Positions 8,894-17,502 of a DNA stretch of 64,000 nt are shown here, in pieces. The translations under genes and the position numbers were made by a program. This DNA is from JBHIKY01 sp042139015. Its GTDB lineage: Bacteria > Bacillota > Bacilli > Bacillales > Marinococcaceae. The stretch spans positions 124,001 through 188,000 of the forward strand of contig NZ_JBHIKY010000009.1 of the NCBI RefSeq assembly GCF_042139015.1, given 5' to 3'. The number at the start of each line of letters is the position of its first letter. Position 1 is the first letter of the stretch. The notes under the pieces are model-generated. The model saw nothing but the letters and a program-made list of their open reading frames with translations, was not told the DNA's origin and did no database searches.

Positions 8894-9025
8894 TTATTTG
8901 GCTTTCTTTTTAAATATCCACAGCTTCTGCTTCGGTATCTTAGTTACCCGCTGTTCTTCGTGTGTCTGTCTATTTTCCTCGTCTTTCCCGAACATTTCTC
9001 TTGCTTTCGTATAGAGAATTGTCAA
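8894..9025 (-). CDS. Small basic protein, 43 residues, TTG start
   Basis: On the minus strand a perfect AAGGAGGG site lies 7 bases before a TTG at 9025 that opens a 43-codon frame ending with TAA at 8894. The product starts MTILYTKAREMFG and ends in the basic run IFKKKAK, with many charged residues. An ATG four bases upstream is in another frame and gives only 19 codons. No family is recognised. The strong ribosome binding site is the main evidence for expression. It converges on the Fe-ADH operon and is divergent from the LacI gene at 9336. Confidence 0.5.
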   Translation of the reverse strand: MTILYTKAREMFGKDEENRQTHEEQRVTKIPKQKLWIFKKKAK

Positions 9026-9246
9026 CCATATTCCCTCCTTTCTTAGACTGATATAAAAGCCATTCCCGCTGGGTAATTAACTAAAACTTCCAATTGACCA
9101 AAAGCTTTAGCGATTTGATAAAAATTTACTAAATAATAACTAGTAATATATATCGTTAGGGTGATAAAACCATCATAATCAACGTTTTTACTTGCTTTTT
9201 AATGTGATAATAACATATATTAAGTAAACTTTATGAAATATAGTGT

Positions 9247-9280
9247 TGTAAGCGCTTCATAAATATGATAACTTAGTTAA
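9247..9280 (+). promoter_or_regulatory. Promoter with overlapping CcpA/LacI-type operator before the first LacI gene
   Basis: TGTAAGCGCTTCAT (9247-9260) has the central CG palindrome AAGCGCTT typical of cre/LacI-family sites. It is followed by TATGATAACTTAGTTAA (9264-9280), which contains a GATAAC -10 element. The same arrangement recurs at 16209-16242 before the paralogous regulator. The rest of 9026-9246 is AT-rich with no feature seen. Confidence 0.55.
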
Positions 9281-9335
9281 TATAAAGTAAATATTAAGTA
9301 AATATCTGAAAATTGTACAGCGAGGAGCATTCACT

Positions 9336-10376
9336 ATGGCAACGATAAAGGATATTGCCAGCCGCGCTAAAGTGTCGAGTGCGACGGTTTCCAGAGTGTT
9401 AAATAAAGATACATCGCTGTCTGTCGGGAGTGAAACGCGTAAACGAATTCTTGAAGAAGCGAAAAAGCTTGATTACAAAACAGTCAAGAAAAGAAGAAGT
9501 GAACGTTTACAGACCACTGACCAGACTGAGCAGAAAATCGGAGTCCTTATTTTACAATCTCAGGAAGAAGAAATGAATGATCCGTATTTCCTTCCCATAC
9601 GCCAGGGTGTAGAAAAGGAGTTTGCGAATCAGGGAGCGGTTCAGCCTCAGTTAATCTGGTTTAATAAGGAAGATATTCAGCAGTCCCTGTCTAAATTTGA
9701 TGCGATTCTTGTTATTGGAGGAATCAGTGCCGAGAATCTCACCAGTGTAAGCGAACAGAATATCCCGGTCGTTTTTATTAATAAATCCCCGGATGAAAGT
9801 GAGTTTGATTCTGTGGTGGTGGATTTTGAACGTGCCACAAATCTTGCCCTGGATCATTTATTACAAAACAATATCCGCAGTATTGGCTACATTGCCGGCA
9901 GGGAATTTGAGCATTTTACAAATCGAAAGGTAGAGGTGGAAGACCCGAGGCGGACCACCTTTGAAAAGAGACTAAAGAAAGAGGGAGTATTTAATCCGGA
10001 TCATGTATGGCTTGGAATGTATTCTTTTTCGGATGGATACGAGCTGATGAAAGAAGCAATAAATGCAGGAGATCTGCCGGAAGCTTATTTTATTGGAAGT
10101 GATCCAATGGCGATAGGAGCTTTGCGGGCGCTTAGAGAAGCCGGTCTCCGGGTGCCGGAGGATGTGGCGGTCATCGGATTCGATGATGTGGAAATGGCTG
10201 CTTTTACAAGTCCGCCACTTACAACGGTAAGTATCCCAACCGAAGAGATGGGACGGACCGGTGTGAGACTGTTAATGGAACGATTGAAAGGTAGAAAAAT
10301 TCCACTCAAGGTAATTGTTCCTACACATTTGAAAATACGCGAAAGCTGTGGGGTGAAACGAAATATGTCACCATAG
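9336..10376 (+). CDS. LacI family repressor of alpha-galactoside genes, copy 1
   Basis: The 346-residue protein starts MATIKDIASRAKVSSATVSR, the LacI-type helix-turn-helix, followed by the hinge-helix region. Its periplasmic-binding-like effector domain ends with the conserved GFDDVEMAAFTSPPLTTV block. The role is sugar-responsive repression. It is immediately upstream of an ABC sugar importer and a GH36 alpha-galactosidase, which are the likely targets. A paralogue of the same length at 16296 is about 70% identical by eye and has a nearly identical DNA-reading helix. Expression probably depends on the cre-like site at 9247. The effector is probably an alpha-galactoside or galactose (inference). 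Confidence 0.93.
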   Translation: MATIKDIASRAKVSSATVSRVLNKDTSLSVGSETRKRILEEAKKLDYKTVKKRRSERLQTTDQTEQKIGVLILQSQEEEMNDPYFLPIRQGVEKEFANQGAVQPQLIWFNKEDIQQSLSKFDAILVIGGISAENLTSVSEQNIPVVFINKSPDESEFDSVVVDFERATNLALDHLLQNNIRSIGYIAGREFEHFTNRKVEVEDPRRTTFEKRLKKEGVFNPDHVWLGMYSFSDGYELMKEAINAGDLPEAYFIGSDPMAIGALRALREAGLRVPEDVAVIGFDDVEMAAFTSPPLTTVSIPTEEMGRTGVRLLMERLKGRKIPLKVIVPTHLKIRESCGVKRNMSP

Positions 10377-10476
10377 TTCAGCTTTATTCCAGTGGGGAGG
10401 GATTTAAAGAGAGAAGGATATATCACGTCGGCCGGCCATGGTAATAGTTCTGTATAAATAGTGGGAGGTAGAAAAG

Positions 10477-11784
10477 ATGAGAAGCTTTAAAAAAAGTGCA
10501 GCAGCGGTGCTTGGGTTATCGTTAATGGCAGCAGGGTGCTCTAATTCATCCTCGGGTGGATCTGGAGATTCGACAGAATTATCAATATTTTCAACCATTA
10601 CAACGGAAAGTGAAAAACAAGCTTTGGAAGAACTGATTGAAAAGTTTGAAGAAGAAAATGAAGGAATACAAATTGATATGAACTTTCCCGGACCGGATTA
10701 TGAAAGCTTAATGCGTACGAAAATGGCTGCAAACGACATGCCGGACTTATTTGATACCCACGGCTGGGCAAAAACACGCTACAAGGATTATGTTGCGGAT
10801 TTAAGTGAAGAAGAATGGTCCGGAAATATTGACGAAGCAATGGATCCGGTACTCCGTGATGAGGAAGGTAAACTATATGCTATGCCATTGAATCAGGCGA
10901 AGGATGGAATCAGTTACAATGCCACCCTGCTTGAAGAGTACGGCATTGAACCTCCGGAAACCTTTGCGGAATTTGAAGAAGCGCTTGCGACGATCGAGGA
11001 GAAGGGCAAAGGGGAAGTGACGCCATTGTGGATGACTGCTGATGAAGCAGGTTCTATCCAGCAATATTTTGATCAAATGGCAACGCCTTTGCTTGTCACT
11101 GATGAAGAAAATAACCATGAAGAATCACTTATGGACGGTACTTTTGACTGGTCCAATTACACCCTGCTTCCCGAAAAACTGAAGGAATTCCAGGAAAAAG
11201 GTTATTTAAATGAAGATTTATTAACTGCCGGTGGGGATCAGGCTACAAGTTTGATGGCACAGAACCAAATTGGTTTTATTTTTGCAAGCGGCGCGTTCGG
11301 TGCAGATGTTACTAAGCTCGCTGAAGATGTGAAGGTAGGGTTAATACCTGTTCCTGCCGTACATGAAGGAGATGATCCTAGCTGGATTGGCGGAGAGCGG
11401 CACACGCTGGCGTTGAATGAAGAGTCTGAGAATCCGGAGGAAGCAAAAGCATTCCTTGAATTTATGGCAGAAGAGGAAAATGCAAAAGCGATAGCTGAAG
11501 CTACTTCTCTTCCATCAGCCTTTCAGGAAGTAGAATCGGAAAATTATTATTCGGAATATTTTGATGCTTATGCGGAGATTGAAGTAGAGCCATATTTTGA
11601 CCGCGTCTACCTCCCGAGCGGAATGTGGGACGTATTCAAGACAACTGGGGAAGAGCTTCTTTCTAACACATTAACGCCAAATCAAGTGTCTACAGAAATG
11701 GAATCTGAGTATCTGCGTCTGAGAGAAGAGGTAGGGGTGGAAGAAGGCGAAAGTATTGAGGAAGCAGAAGAGCCGGAGGAATAA
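10477..11784 (+). CDS. ABC sugar-binding lipoprotein (family 1), alpha-galactoside module 1
   Basis: A 435-residue family 1 solute-binding lipoprotein. The signal ends in the lipobox LMAAGC near residue 21, followed by a Ser/Gly linker. The mature part shows the MalE-like pattern: ALEELIEKFEEENEGI near the N-terminus and AANDMPDLFDTHG where ligand-binding loops begin. It is strongly acidic, with an EE-rich C-terminal tail. GGGAGGT precedes the ATG. It delivers sugar to the permeases that follow; with GH36 alpha-galactosidase at the operon end, raffinose/melibiose-type sugars are the probable ligands (inference). Confidence 0.92.
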   Translation: MRSFKKSAAAVLGLSLMAAGCSNSSSGGSGDSTELSIFSTITTESEKQALEELIEKFEEENEGIQIDMNFPGPDYESLMRTKMAANDMPDLFDTHGWAKTRYKDYVADLSEEEWSGNIDEAMDPVLRDEEGKLYAMPLNQAKDGISYNATLLEEYGIEPPETFAEFEEALATIEEKGKGEVTPLWMTADEAGSIQQYFDQMATPLLVTDEENNHEESLMDGTFDWSNYTLLPEKLKEFQEKGYLNEDLLTAGGDQATSLMAQNQIGFIFASGAFGADVTKLAEDVKVGLIPVPAVHEGDDPSWIGGERHTLALNEESENPEEAKAFLEFMAEEENAKAIAEATSLPSAFQEVESENYYSEYFDAYAEIEVEPYFDRVYLPSGMWDVFKTTGEELLSNTLTPNQVSTEMESEYLRLREEVGVEEGESIEEAEEPEE

Positions 11785-11804
11785 TCAGAGGGTGAGAGGA
11801 TTAT

Positions 11805-11829
11805 GACAGGGAGCTGTATGCTTCCTGTC
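11805..11829 (+). promoter_or_regulatory. Intercistronic hairpin after the binding protein
   Basis: GACAGGGAG (11805-11813) pairs with CTTCCTGTC (11821-11829) with one mismatch. It has no U-run and sits between the binding-protein gene and the first permease, as similar hairpins do in other operons of this window. Confidence 0.5.
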
Positions 11830-11863
11830 TATCCACTACCTAAGAATGTCAGGAGTTGAAAGC

Positions 11864-12790
11864 ATGAGTGAGCTTGCGAAGGCGAGAAATAGTCTTAATG
11901 CTGAGAAAACAATGAAGAAAAAGCGGAACAAAGAATCATCACTCTGGATTATGTATGTCCCTGCTCTCATTTTAGTATTTACGTTTGTCTTATATCCGTT
12001 TATGAACGGCGTTCGCATTTCTTTCACGGACTGGGATGGTTTTTCGCAGACGAAAAACTTTGTAGGGATAGAACAGTATACAAGAATGCTGACAGATCCG
12101 ACCACCTGGCTGGTCGTTAAAAACACCTTATTGTATGGATTGGGAAGCACCATTTTCCAAAATGCGATAGGGCTTGTGTATGCATTGATATTAAATCAAA
12201 GCATCAAAATGAGAGGCCTTGTGCGGACGATCATTTACTTGCCTGTTATTATCAGCCCGTTAATTATGGGATATCTCTGGTACTTTTTCTTCGCCTATCA
12301 GGACGGAGCTTTAAATGACTTGATCATGGCACTCGGATTTGAACAGATCAATGCTTTGAACAATCCAGACTTAAATCCATGGATTATCGTGTTTGTGAAC
12401 ACCTATCAATTTGTCGGAATTGCCATGATTATTTACCTGGCGGGACTGCAGAGCATATCAAAAGATTTTTACGAAGCATCGACCATTGACGGAGCCTCTT
12501 CGTTTCAGCAATTCAAGAAAATTACACTGCCGCTGTTAATGCCGTCCATCACGATAAACATGGTCATCAATATTATTGGCGGGCTTAAGTTGTTTGACGT
12601 CATTATCGCCTTGACCGGCGGCGGTCCGGGAAATGCTTCTCAGTCGATGTCCACTTTTATGTACACTTTATATTTTGACCGTCAGGATGCCGGCTACGCG
12701 GCAACACAAGGAAACCTGATGCTTGTTATTATCTTAATATTGAGCCTGGCCGCGCTCGTTTACTTCAGAAGTAAGGAGGTTGAGGCGTAA
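11864..12790 (+). CDS. ABC sugar permease, MalF type
   Basis: The permease has a short basic cytoplasmic N-terminus and six predicted membrane segments. The binding-protein-dependent EAA loop reads YEASTIDGASSFQQFKKITLPLL, where it contacts the shared ATPase. The ATG at 11864 was chosen because AGGAG lies 8 bases upstream; an in-frame ATG at 11846 lacks a site. The C-terminus GGGPGNASQSM is a typical MalF-like loop. The stop overlaps the next permease start by one base (TAATG), so the two are translationally coupled. Confidence 0.93.
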   Translation: MSELAKARNSLNAEKTMKKKRNKESSLWIMYVPALILVFTFVLYPFMNGVRISFTDWDGFSQTKNFVGIEQYTRMLTDPTTWLVVKNTLLYGLGSTIFQNAIGLVYALILNQSIKMRGLVRTIIYLPVIISPLIMGYLWYFFFAYQDGALNDLIMALGFEQINALNNPDLNPWIIVFVNTYQFVGIAMIIYLAGLQSISKDFYEASTIDGASSFQQFKKITLPLLMPSITINMVINIIGGLKLFDVIIALTGGGPGNASQSMSTFMYTLYFDRQDAGYAATQGNLMLVIILILSLAALVYFRSKEVEA

Positions 12791-13617
12791 TGCAGACCGG
12801 ATCAATGAAGAAAAATGTACTGACAGGCCTGGCCCTGTTAATCAGTTTGTTTCACCTCATTCCTTTTTACATCTTGTTCACAACCGCCTTCAAGGAATTG
12901 GGAGACTTTTCTTCCAAATGGGCGCTGCCTTCGGAGTTTTCGCTCGAAAACTTCAGCATGGCATGGGAGCGGGCAGAGCTTGGCAGCGCCTTTATAAACA
13001 CCACGATCATTACAGTATTTTCAGCGGTACTGCTTATCATTATTGGTTCTATGAGTGCCTACCCGCTTGCACGTCGAATGACGAAATTAAATAATTTTGT
13101 GTACATGCTGTTTCTGGCGATTATGGTCGTGCCGCCTCTTACTGTATTAGTGCCGTTATATCAGATGGTCGTTGACTGGGGCCTGATGAATACCCATCTG
13201 ATTGCGATTTTAAATAATGTTACTGCGTTTTTGCCGCTTACCATTTTTCTATATGCCGGATTTATCCGTTCAACAGTGCCTAAGGAGCTCGAAGAAGCGG
13301 CGCGGATTGATGGGGCAAGCACTGTCGGCATCTTTTTCCGTATCGTATTTCCTTTGCTGCAGCCGATCACGGCTACGGTGCTGATCATTTCCTGCGTATT
13401 TATTTGGAATGATTATCAATTTGCGATCTTTTTCCTTCAGGATGCCGATGTACGCACATTAACAGTCGCTTTATCCAGCTTCTTTGGGGAAAATACAAGC
13501 AATCTGAACCTTGTTGCAGCGGCGGCTTTAATGGCAATGCTGCCGATGGTTATACTATTTCTATTTTTACAAAAATATTTCATCGCCGGGCTTACGTCAG
13601 GCTCGACAAAAGGATAA
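12790..13617 (+). CDS. ABC sugar permease, MalG type
   Basis: The 275-residue membrane protein has six hydrophobic segments and the EAA motif EEAARIDGASTVGIFFRIVFPLL. It ends with the MalG-family tail QKYFIAGLTSGSTKG. It starts within the stop of the preceding permease, with AAGGAGG about ten bases upstream. Together they form the heterodimeric channel of the importer; no ATP-binding subunit is encoded nearby. The GH36 gene begins 18 bases downstream, confirming one operon. Confidence 0.94.
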   Translation: MQTGSMKKNVLTGLALLISLFHLIPFYILFTTAFKELGDFSSKWALPSEFSLENFSMAWERAELGSAFINTTIITVFSAVLLIIIGSMSAYPLARRMTKLNNFVYMLFLAIMVVPPLTVLVPLYQMVVDWGLMNTHLIAILNNVTAFLPLTIFLYAGFIRSTVPKELEEAARIDGASTVGIFFRIVFPLLQPITATVLIISCVFIWNDYQFAIFFLQDADVRTLTVALSSFFGENTSNLNLVAAAALMAMLPMVILFLFLQKYFIAGLTSGSTKG

Positions 13618-13635
13618 AAAGCGGGAGGATCCTCA

Positions 13636-15837
13636 ATGCCTATTCATTACAATCAAACTGCTCAGGAATTTCATTTACAGACGGGACAAACGAGTTATAT
13701 ATTCACGGTTTTAAAAAATAACCAGCTCGGCCACCTTTATTATGGAAAGAAAATCCGGCACCGTGATGATTTTTCCCGAATGCTTCTCATAGATAGTCGT
13801 TCAAATACCACCTCCGTTTTTGAAGGTGAGCTTGAGTTTTCACTTGAATTAATTAAACAGGAATATCCTTCCTATGGAACGACAGATTTCCGGGATCCCG
13901 CCTTTCAAATTACGCAGGAAAACGGCAGCAGAATATCAGGATTTGAATATCATAATCACAAGGTAGTAAAAGGAAAACCTTTGATTCATCCTATGCCCGC
14001 AGCATACGCAGAAGAGGAGGATGCTGTTACACTTGAAGTTATTCTGCGCGATCCTGTAACTCACGTAGAGCTTATTCTTTCTTATTCTGTCTTTGAACAA
14101 GAGAATGTTATTACCCGTCATGTGCGCTTTATTAACCGCGGGGATGAATCAATTTGTATTAATCGTGCGATGAGCCTGAGCGTAGATTTTCCCGATGCAG
14201 ATTATGAAATGGTGCAACTGTCAGGCTCATGGGCGAGAGAGAGGCATGTGGAGGCGCGACAGCTGAGGACAGGTGTGCAGAGTATTTCGAGCGCGCGCGG
14301 AATCAGTGGTGCTCAGCACAATCCATTCCTGGCATTGAAGCGGCCGGAAACAACAGAACAGCAGGGAGAGGTTTACGGATTCAGCTTTGTTTACAGCGGC
14401 AATTTTCTCGCCCAGGCGGAAGTCGACCATTATGATGTTACAAGAGTGATCATGGGCTTAAATCCTTTTGATTTTCGGTGGGTTCTTGAAAGTGGAGAGG
14501 AATTTCAAACCCCTGAGGTGGTGATGGTCCGTTCTGATGACGGTCTGAATGGGATGAGCCAGATTTTTCACCGCTTGTTTCAGAATCATCTGGTGCGGGG
14601 ATTCTGGAAGGACAAGGAACGTCCGGTGCTCATGAACAACTGGGAAGGAACGTATTTTGATTTCAATGAAGAAAAAATACTTCAGATGGCTGAAGCGGCT
14701 AAAAAGGTCGGAGTCGAACTGTTTGTACTCGACGATGGCTGGTTCGGCAAACGCGATGATGATACAACTTCACTTGGTGACTGGTTTGTTGATAAAGAAA
14801 AGCTTCCTAATGGAATTACCGGACTGGCAGAAAAGGTGAATGATCTCGGTCTTGATTTTGGCCTTTGGTTCGAACCGGAAATGATATCAAAAATCAGCCG
14901 CTTGTATGATGAACATCCTGACTGGCTTCTTCAAGTTCCGGACCGGCGGCTGTCACACGGAAGACATCAATTTATTCTTGATTTTTCCCGCAGAGAAGTT
15001 GTCGATTATATTTTTTCGATGATGGCGGAAATTTTGCGGGAGGCTCCGATAACATATGTAAAATGGGATATGAACCGGGCGATGACCGAAATAGGCTCCC
15101 TCGCACTTCCGCATGATAGGCAGCAGGAAACGGCGCACCGCTATGTGATGGGTGTTTATGATCTATACGACAGGCTGACTTCCGAGTTTCCAAGGGTATT
15201 GTTTGAATCGTGTGCAAGCGGAGGCTGCCGTTTTGATCCGGGTATGCTTTATTACGCACCGCAGACGTGGACGAGCGATAATACTGATGCGGTAGAACGT
15301 TTGAAAATTCAATACGGCACCTCGATGGTATATCCATTAAGTACGATGGGCGCACACGTTTCGGAGGTGCCAAATCATCAGGTGAATCGTGTAACTAGCC
15401 TAAAAACCCGGGCGAATGTGGCTTACTTCGGCATGTTTGGGTACGAGCTTGATATTACGACCATGACTCAGGAGGAGCTCGACTGCATCAGCAGCCAGGT
15501 TGCTTTCTATAAAGAGAATCGCGGTCTTGTTCAAAGAGGAACATTTTATCGGATCGAAAGTCCATTTGAAGGAAATGTTACGAGCTGGAATATTGTCTCA
15601 AAGGATCAGGCAGAGGTGCTTGTCGGCCGCTATCTCACACTTGCCCGGGCAAATGACGGGTATCACCGTTTAAAGCTGAAAGGACTTGATGAAACCCGTT
15701 TGTACCGGATTGAAGGCTATCGAGATGCGTTTTATGGTGATGAACTGATGAATGCGGGGCTGCTCGTGGAAAACTATCTTCCCGTCCAGGGTGACTTTGA
15801 ATCTCTCGTATTGAAATTAATTCAAGTGAAAGAATGA
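13636..15837 (+). CDS. Alpha-galactosidase, GH36
   Basis: The 733-residue protein is a full-length GH36 enzyme of the AgaN/RafA type that cleaves alpha-1,6-galactosides such as raffinose and melibiose in the cytoplasm; no signal peptide is present. The catalytic core contains LFVLDDGWFGKRDDD. The nucleophile is D478 in KWDMNR and the acid/base is D548 in SDNTDA, the same numbering as known Geobacillus AgaA enzymes. CASGGCRFDPG and the N-terminal beta-supersandwich domain are also present. GGGAGGA precedes the ATG. It is the last gene of the operon and is followed by a clear terminator. Confidence 0.97.
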   Translation: MPIHYNQTAQEFHLQTGQTSYIFTVLKNNQLGHLYYGKKIRHRDDFSRMLLIDSRSNTTSVFEGELEFSLELIKQEYPSYGTTDFRDPAFQITQENGSRISGFEYHNHKVVKGKPLIHPMPAAYAEEEDAVTLEVILRDPVTHVELILSYSVFEQENVITRHVRFINRGDESICINRAMSLSVDFPDADYEMVQLSGSWARERHVEARQLRTGVQSISSARGISGAQHNPFLALKRPETTEQQGEVYGFSFVYSGNFLAQAEVDHYDVTRVIMGLNPFDFRWVLESGEEFQTPEVVMVRSDDGLNGMSQIFHRLFQNHLVRGFWKDKERPVLMNNWEGTYFDFNEEKILQMAEAAKKVGVELFVLDDGWFGKRDDDTTSLGDWFVDKEKLPNGITGLAEKVNDLGLDFGLWFEPEMISKISRLYDEHPDWLLQVPDRRLSHGRHQFILDFSRREVVDYIFSMMAEILREAPITYVKWDMNRAMTEIGSLALPHDRQQETAHRYVMGVYDLYDRLTSEFPRVLFESCASGGCRFDPGMLYYAPQTWTSDNTDAVERLKIQYGTSMVYPLSTMGAHVSEVPNHQVNRVTSLKTRANVAYFGMFGYELDITTMTQEELDCISSQVAFYKENRGLVQRGTFYRIESPFEGNVTSWNIVSKDQAEVLVGRYLTLARANDGYHRLKLKGLDETRLYRIEGYRDAFYGDELMNAGLLVENYLPVQGDFESLVLKLIQVKE

Positions 15838-15845
15838 CCGTACGA

Positions 15846-15875
15846 AAGCTGGCATATTTATGTGTCAGCTTTTTT
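15846..15875 (+). terminator. Rho-independent terminator after GH36 gene
   Basis: AAGCTGGCA (15846-15854) pairs with TGTCAGCTT (15863-15871), with one G-U pair, and T residues follow to 15875. Confidence 0.85.
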
Positions 15876-16208
15876 CGTTGTTATATAGAGGTACCTTCGC
15901 ACTAATTCTGCTAAAAATACTTCTCTAAAGATAGTTAGATGGTGAATGAAAAGCTTGGGCCGCTTTGCTCCGGCGACGCATCGCAAACCTAGTTTTTTTA
16001 CCGCAGGCAAGGCTTCTGAAAAAGTAAAACTACCGACTGGTATTATGTATGATTCCTCCTCTACATGTGTAGAGAAGTAGATGGTTGATTAGAGCGGACA
16101 GGCGAGTTTGCTCAGGGTATTCGTGACTCTAGTTATCTCTGGCAAAAAACCAATATTATTTGGAAATGGATTGATTGGGTACATTTAATGATTTATTCTG
16201 CTTTCCAT
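15876..16208 (+). other. Intergenic region without a gene
   Basis: No convincing coding frame was found. It holds a short perfect palindrome, CTCTACATGTGTAGAG (16059-16074), and GC-rich patches unlike the AT-rich surroundings (about 15955-16015). These might be debris of a repeat element, but no boundaries could be defined. Confidence 0.4.
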
Positions 16209-16242
16209 TGAAAGCGTTTTAATATTATGATAATTTAGTTAA
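16209..16242 (+). promoter_or_regulatory. Promoter with overlapping cre/LacI-type operator before the second LacI gene
   Basis: TGAAAGCGTTTTAA (16209-16222) is a good cre-like box. TATGATAATTTAGTTAA (16226-16242) follows at the same distance as in the copy 1 promoter, giving a GATAAT -10 element. Confidence 0.6.
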
Positions 16243-16295
16243 CGATTACTAAAAAATTAGGTAAAAATAGAATCCACTAAAAGGAAGCGGCTAAC

Positions 16296-17336
16296 ATGGC
16301 GACGATAAAAGATATTGCGAAAAGGGCAAAGGTTTCCAGTGCTACAGTTTCAAGAGTGTTAAACAAGGATTCATCACTTTCAGTAGCCGAGGAAACGAGG
16401 AGAAGAATTCTGGAGGAAGCGGAAAAGCTTCATTACAAAACAGTGAAAAAAAGGAGGAGTGAGCGAAAACAACAGACGAGTGGACAGGCCCATATAGGAG
16501 TACTTATCTTACAGTCCCAGGCGGAGGAAATGAATGATCCTTATTTTCTTCCGATCCGTCATGGAGTGGAGAAGGAAATTACCATTCAGGGAATGGGGCA
16601 GCCTCAATTAATCCGCTTTTCGGATCAAAACTTTCAGCAGTTAATTTCGCAATTGGATGGACTTCTGGTGATTGGAGGTATTAATACAGACCACATACAG
16701 GAGCTGTCAATGGAAAATATACCAGTCGTTTTTATCAATAGTTCACCGGATGTCGATAGATTTGACTCTGTCGTGCTTGATTTTGAGAGAGCCACTAATT
16801 TAGCTCTAGATCATTTGCTTGAGCATGGTTTGCGAAATATCGGTTATCTTGCCGGAAGAGAATTTGATCATTATTCTGATAGAAAAGTAGAAATAGAAGA
16901 TGTAAGAAAGACTACCTTTGAAAAGCGGCTAAAAAATGAAGGAGTTTTTCAGCCGCAGCACATGTGGCTGGGCAACTACTCTTTTTCGGATGGGTACGAG
17001 TTAATGAAGAAAGCAATAGAAGCTGGACCGCTGCCGGAAGCATTTTTTATAGGAAGTGACCCGATGGCCATTGGAGCACTGCGGGCGTTAAAGGAAGCAG
17101 ATATTCGAGTGCCCGAAGATTTAGCGATTATAGGCTTTGATGATGTAGAAATGGCTGCGTTTAGTAACCCGCCGCTCACTACGATACGGATTCCTACAGA
17201 AGAAATGGGTAAAGCGGGAGTGCGGCTGCTGGTTGAGAGATTGAATGGAAGAACCCTGCCTTTAAAAGTAACAGTTCCCACTCAGTTGGTTATTAGAGAA
17301 AGCTGCGGTCTTTCGTCCGGCACAGCTGACAACTAA
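16296..17336 (+). CDS. LacI family repressor of alpha-galactoside genes, copy 2
   Basis: A 346-residue LacI regulator with the same start (MATIKDIAKRAKVSSATVSR) and domain layout as the copy at 9336, with long identical stretches such as FDSVV.DFERATNLALDHLL and IGFDDVEMAAF. The DNA-binding domain differs at only a few residues, so both probably read the same operator. It precedes a second sugar importer and a GH4 alpha-galactosidase. A duplication of the regulator, not of the whole operon, is indicated because the linked binding proteins are not close paralogues. AAAGGAAG precedes the ATG. Confidence 0.93.
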   Translation: MATIKDIAKRAKVSSATVSRVLNKDSSLSVAEETRRRILEEAEKLHYKTVKKRRSERKQQTSGQAHIGVLILQSQAEEMNDPYFLPIRHGVEKEITIQGMGQPQLIRFSDQNFQQLISQLDGLLVIGGINTDHIQELSMENIPVVFINSSPDVDRFDSVVLDFERATNLALDHLLEHGLRNIGYLAGREFDHYSDRKVEIEDVRKTTFEKRLKNEGVFQPQHMWLGNYSFSDGYELMKKAIEAGPLPEAFFIGSDPMAIGALRALKEADIRVPEDLAIIGFDDVEMAAFSNPPLTTIRIPTEEMGKAGVRLLVERLNGRTLPLKVTVPTQLVIRESCGLSSGTADN

Positions 17337-17356
17337 GTGCAAAAAGAAGAATCAGG

Positions 17357-17462
17357 AAACGAGTATTAGAAAAGGGAAGGCTGCCGCCATTTTATCGCGA
17401 CGGTAATCTTCCATTGATTACTTGCTGGAGAAGTTATCATGAAGTAAAATACTCGTTTTTAT
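17357..17462 (+). terminator. Long-range stem terminator or structured leader after LacI copy 2
   Basis: AAACGAGTATT (17357-17367) is the exact reverse complement of AATACTCGTTT (17448-17458), which is followed by further T residues. About 80 bases lie between, including a GGAAG/CTTCC inner pairing. It could end the regulator transcript or act as an attenuator for the transporter operon. Confidence 0.5.
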
Positions 17463-17502
17463 TTTTCGAAAAATTGAAAAATCTAAGGGGGAAGATGCCT
17501 TC

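Noticed and set aside
12780..13094. 104-codon plus-strand frame at the permease junction
   Set aside because: It overlaps the MalG-type permease, which has clear EAA and tail motifs.
14972..15373. 133-codon minus-strand frame inside the GH36 gene
   Set aside because: It is a shadow of a well-supported GH36 coding region with conserved catalytic motifs.
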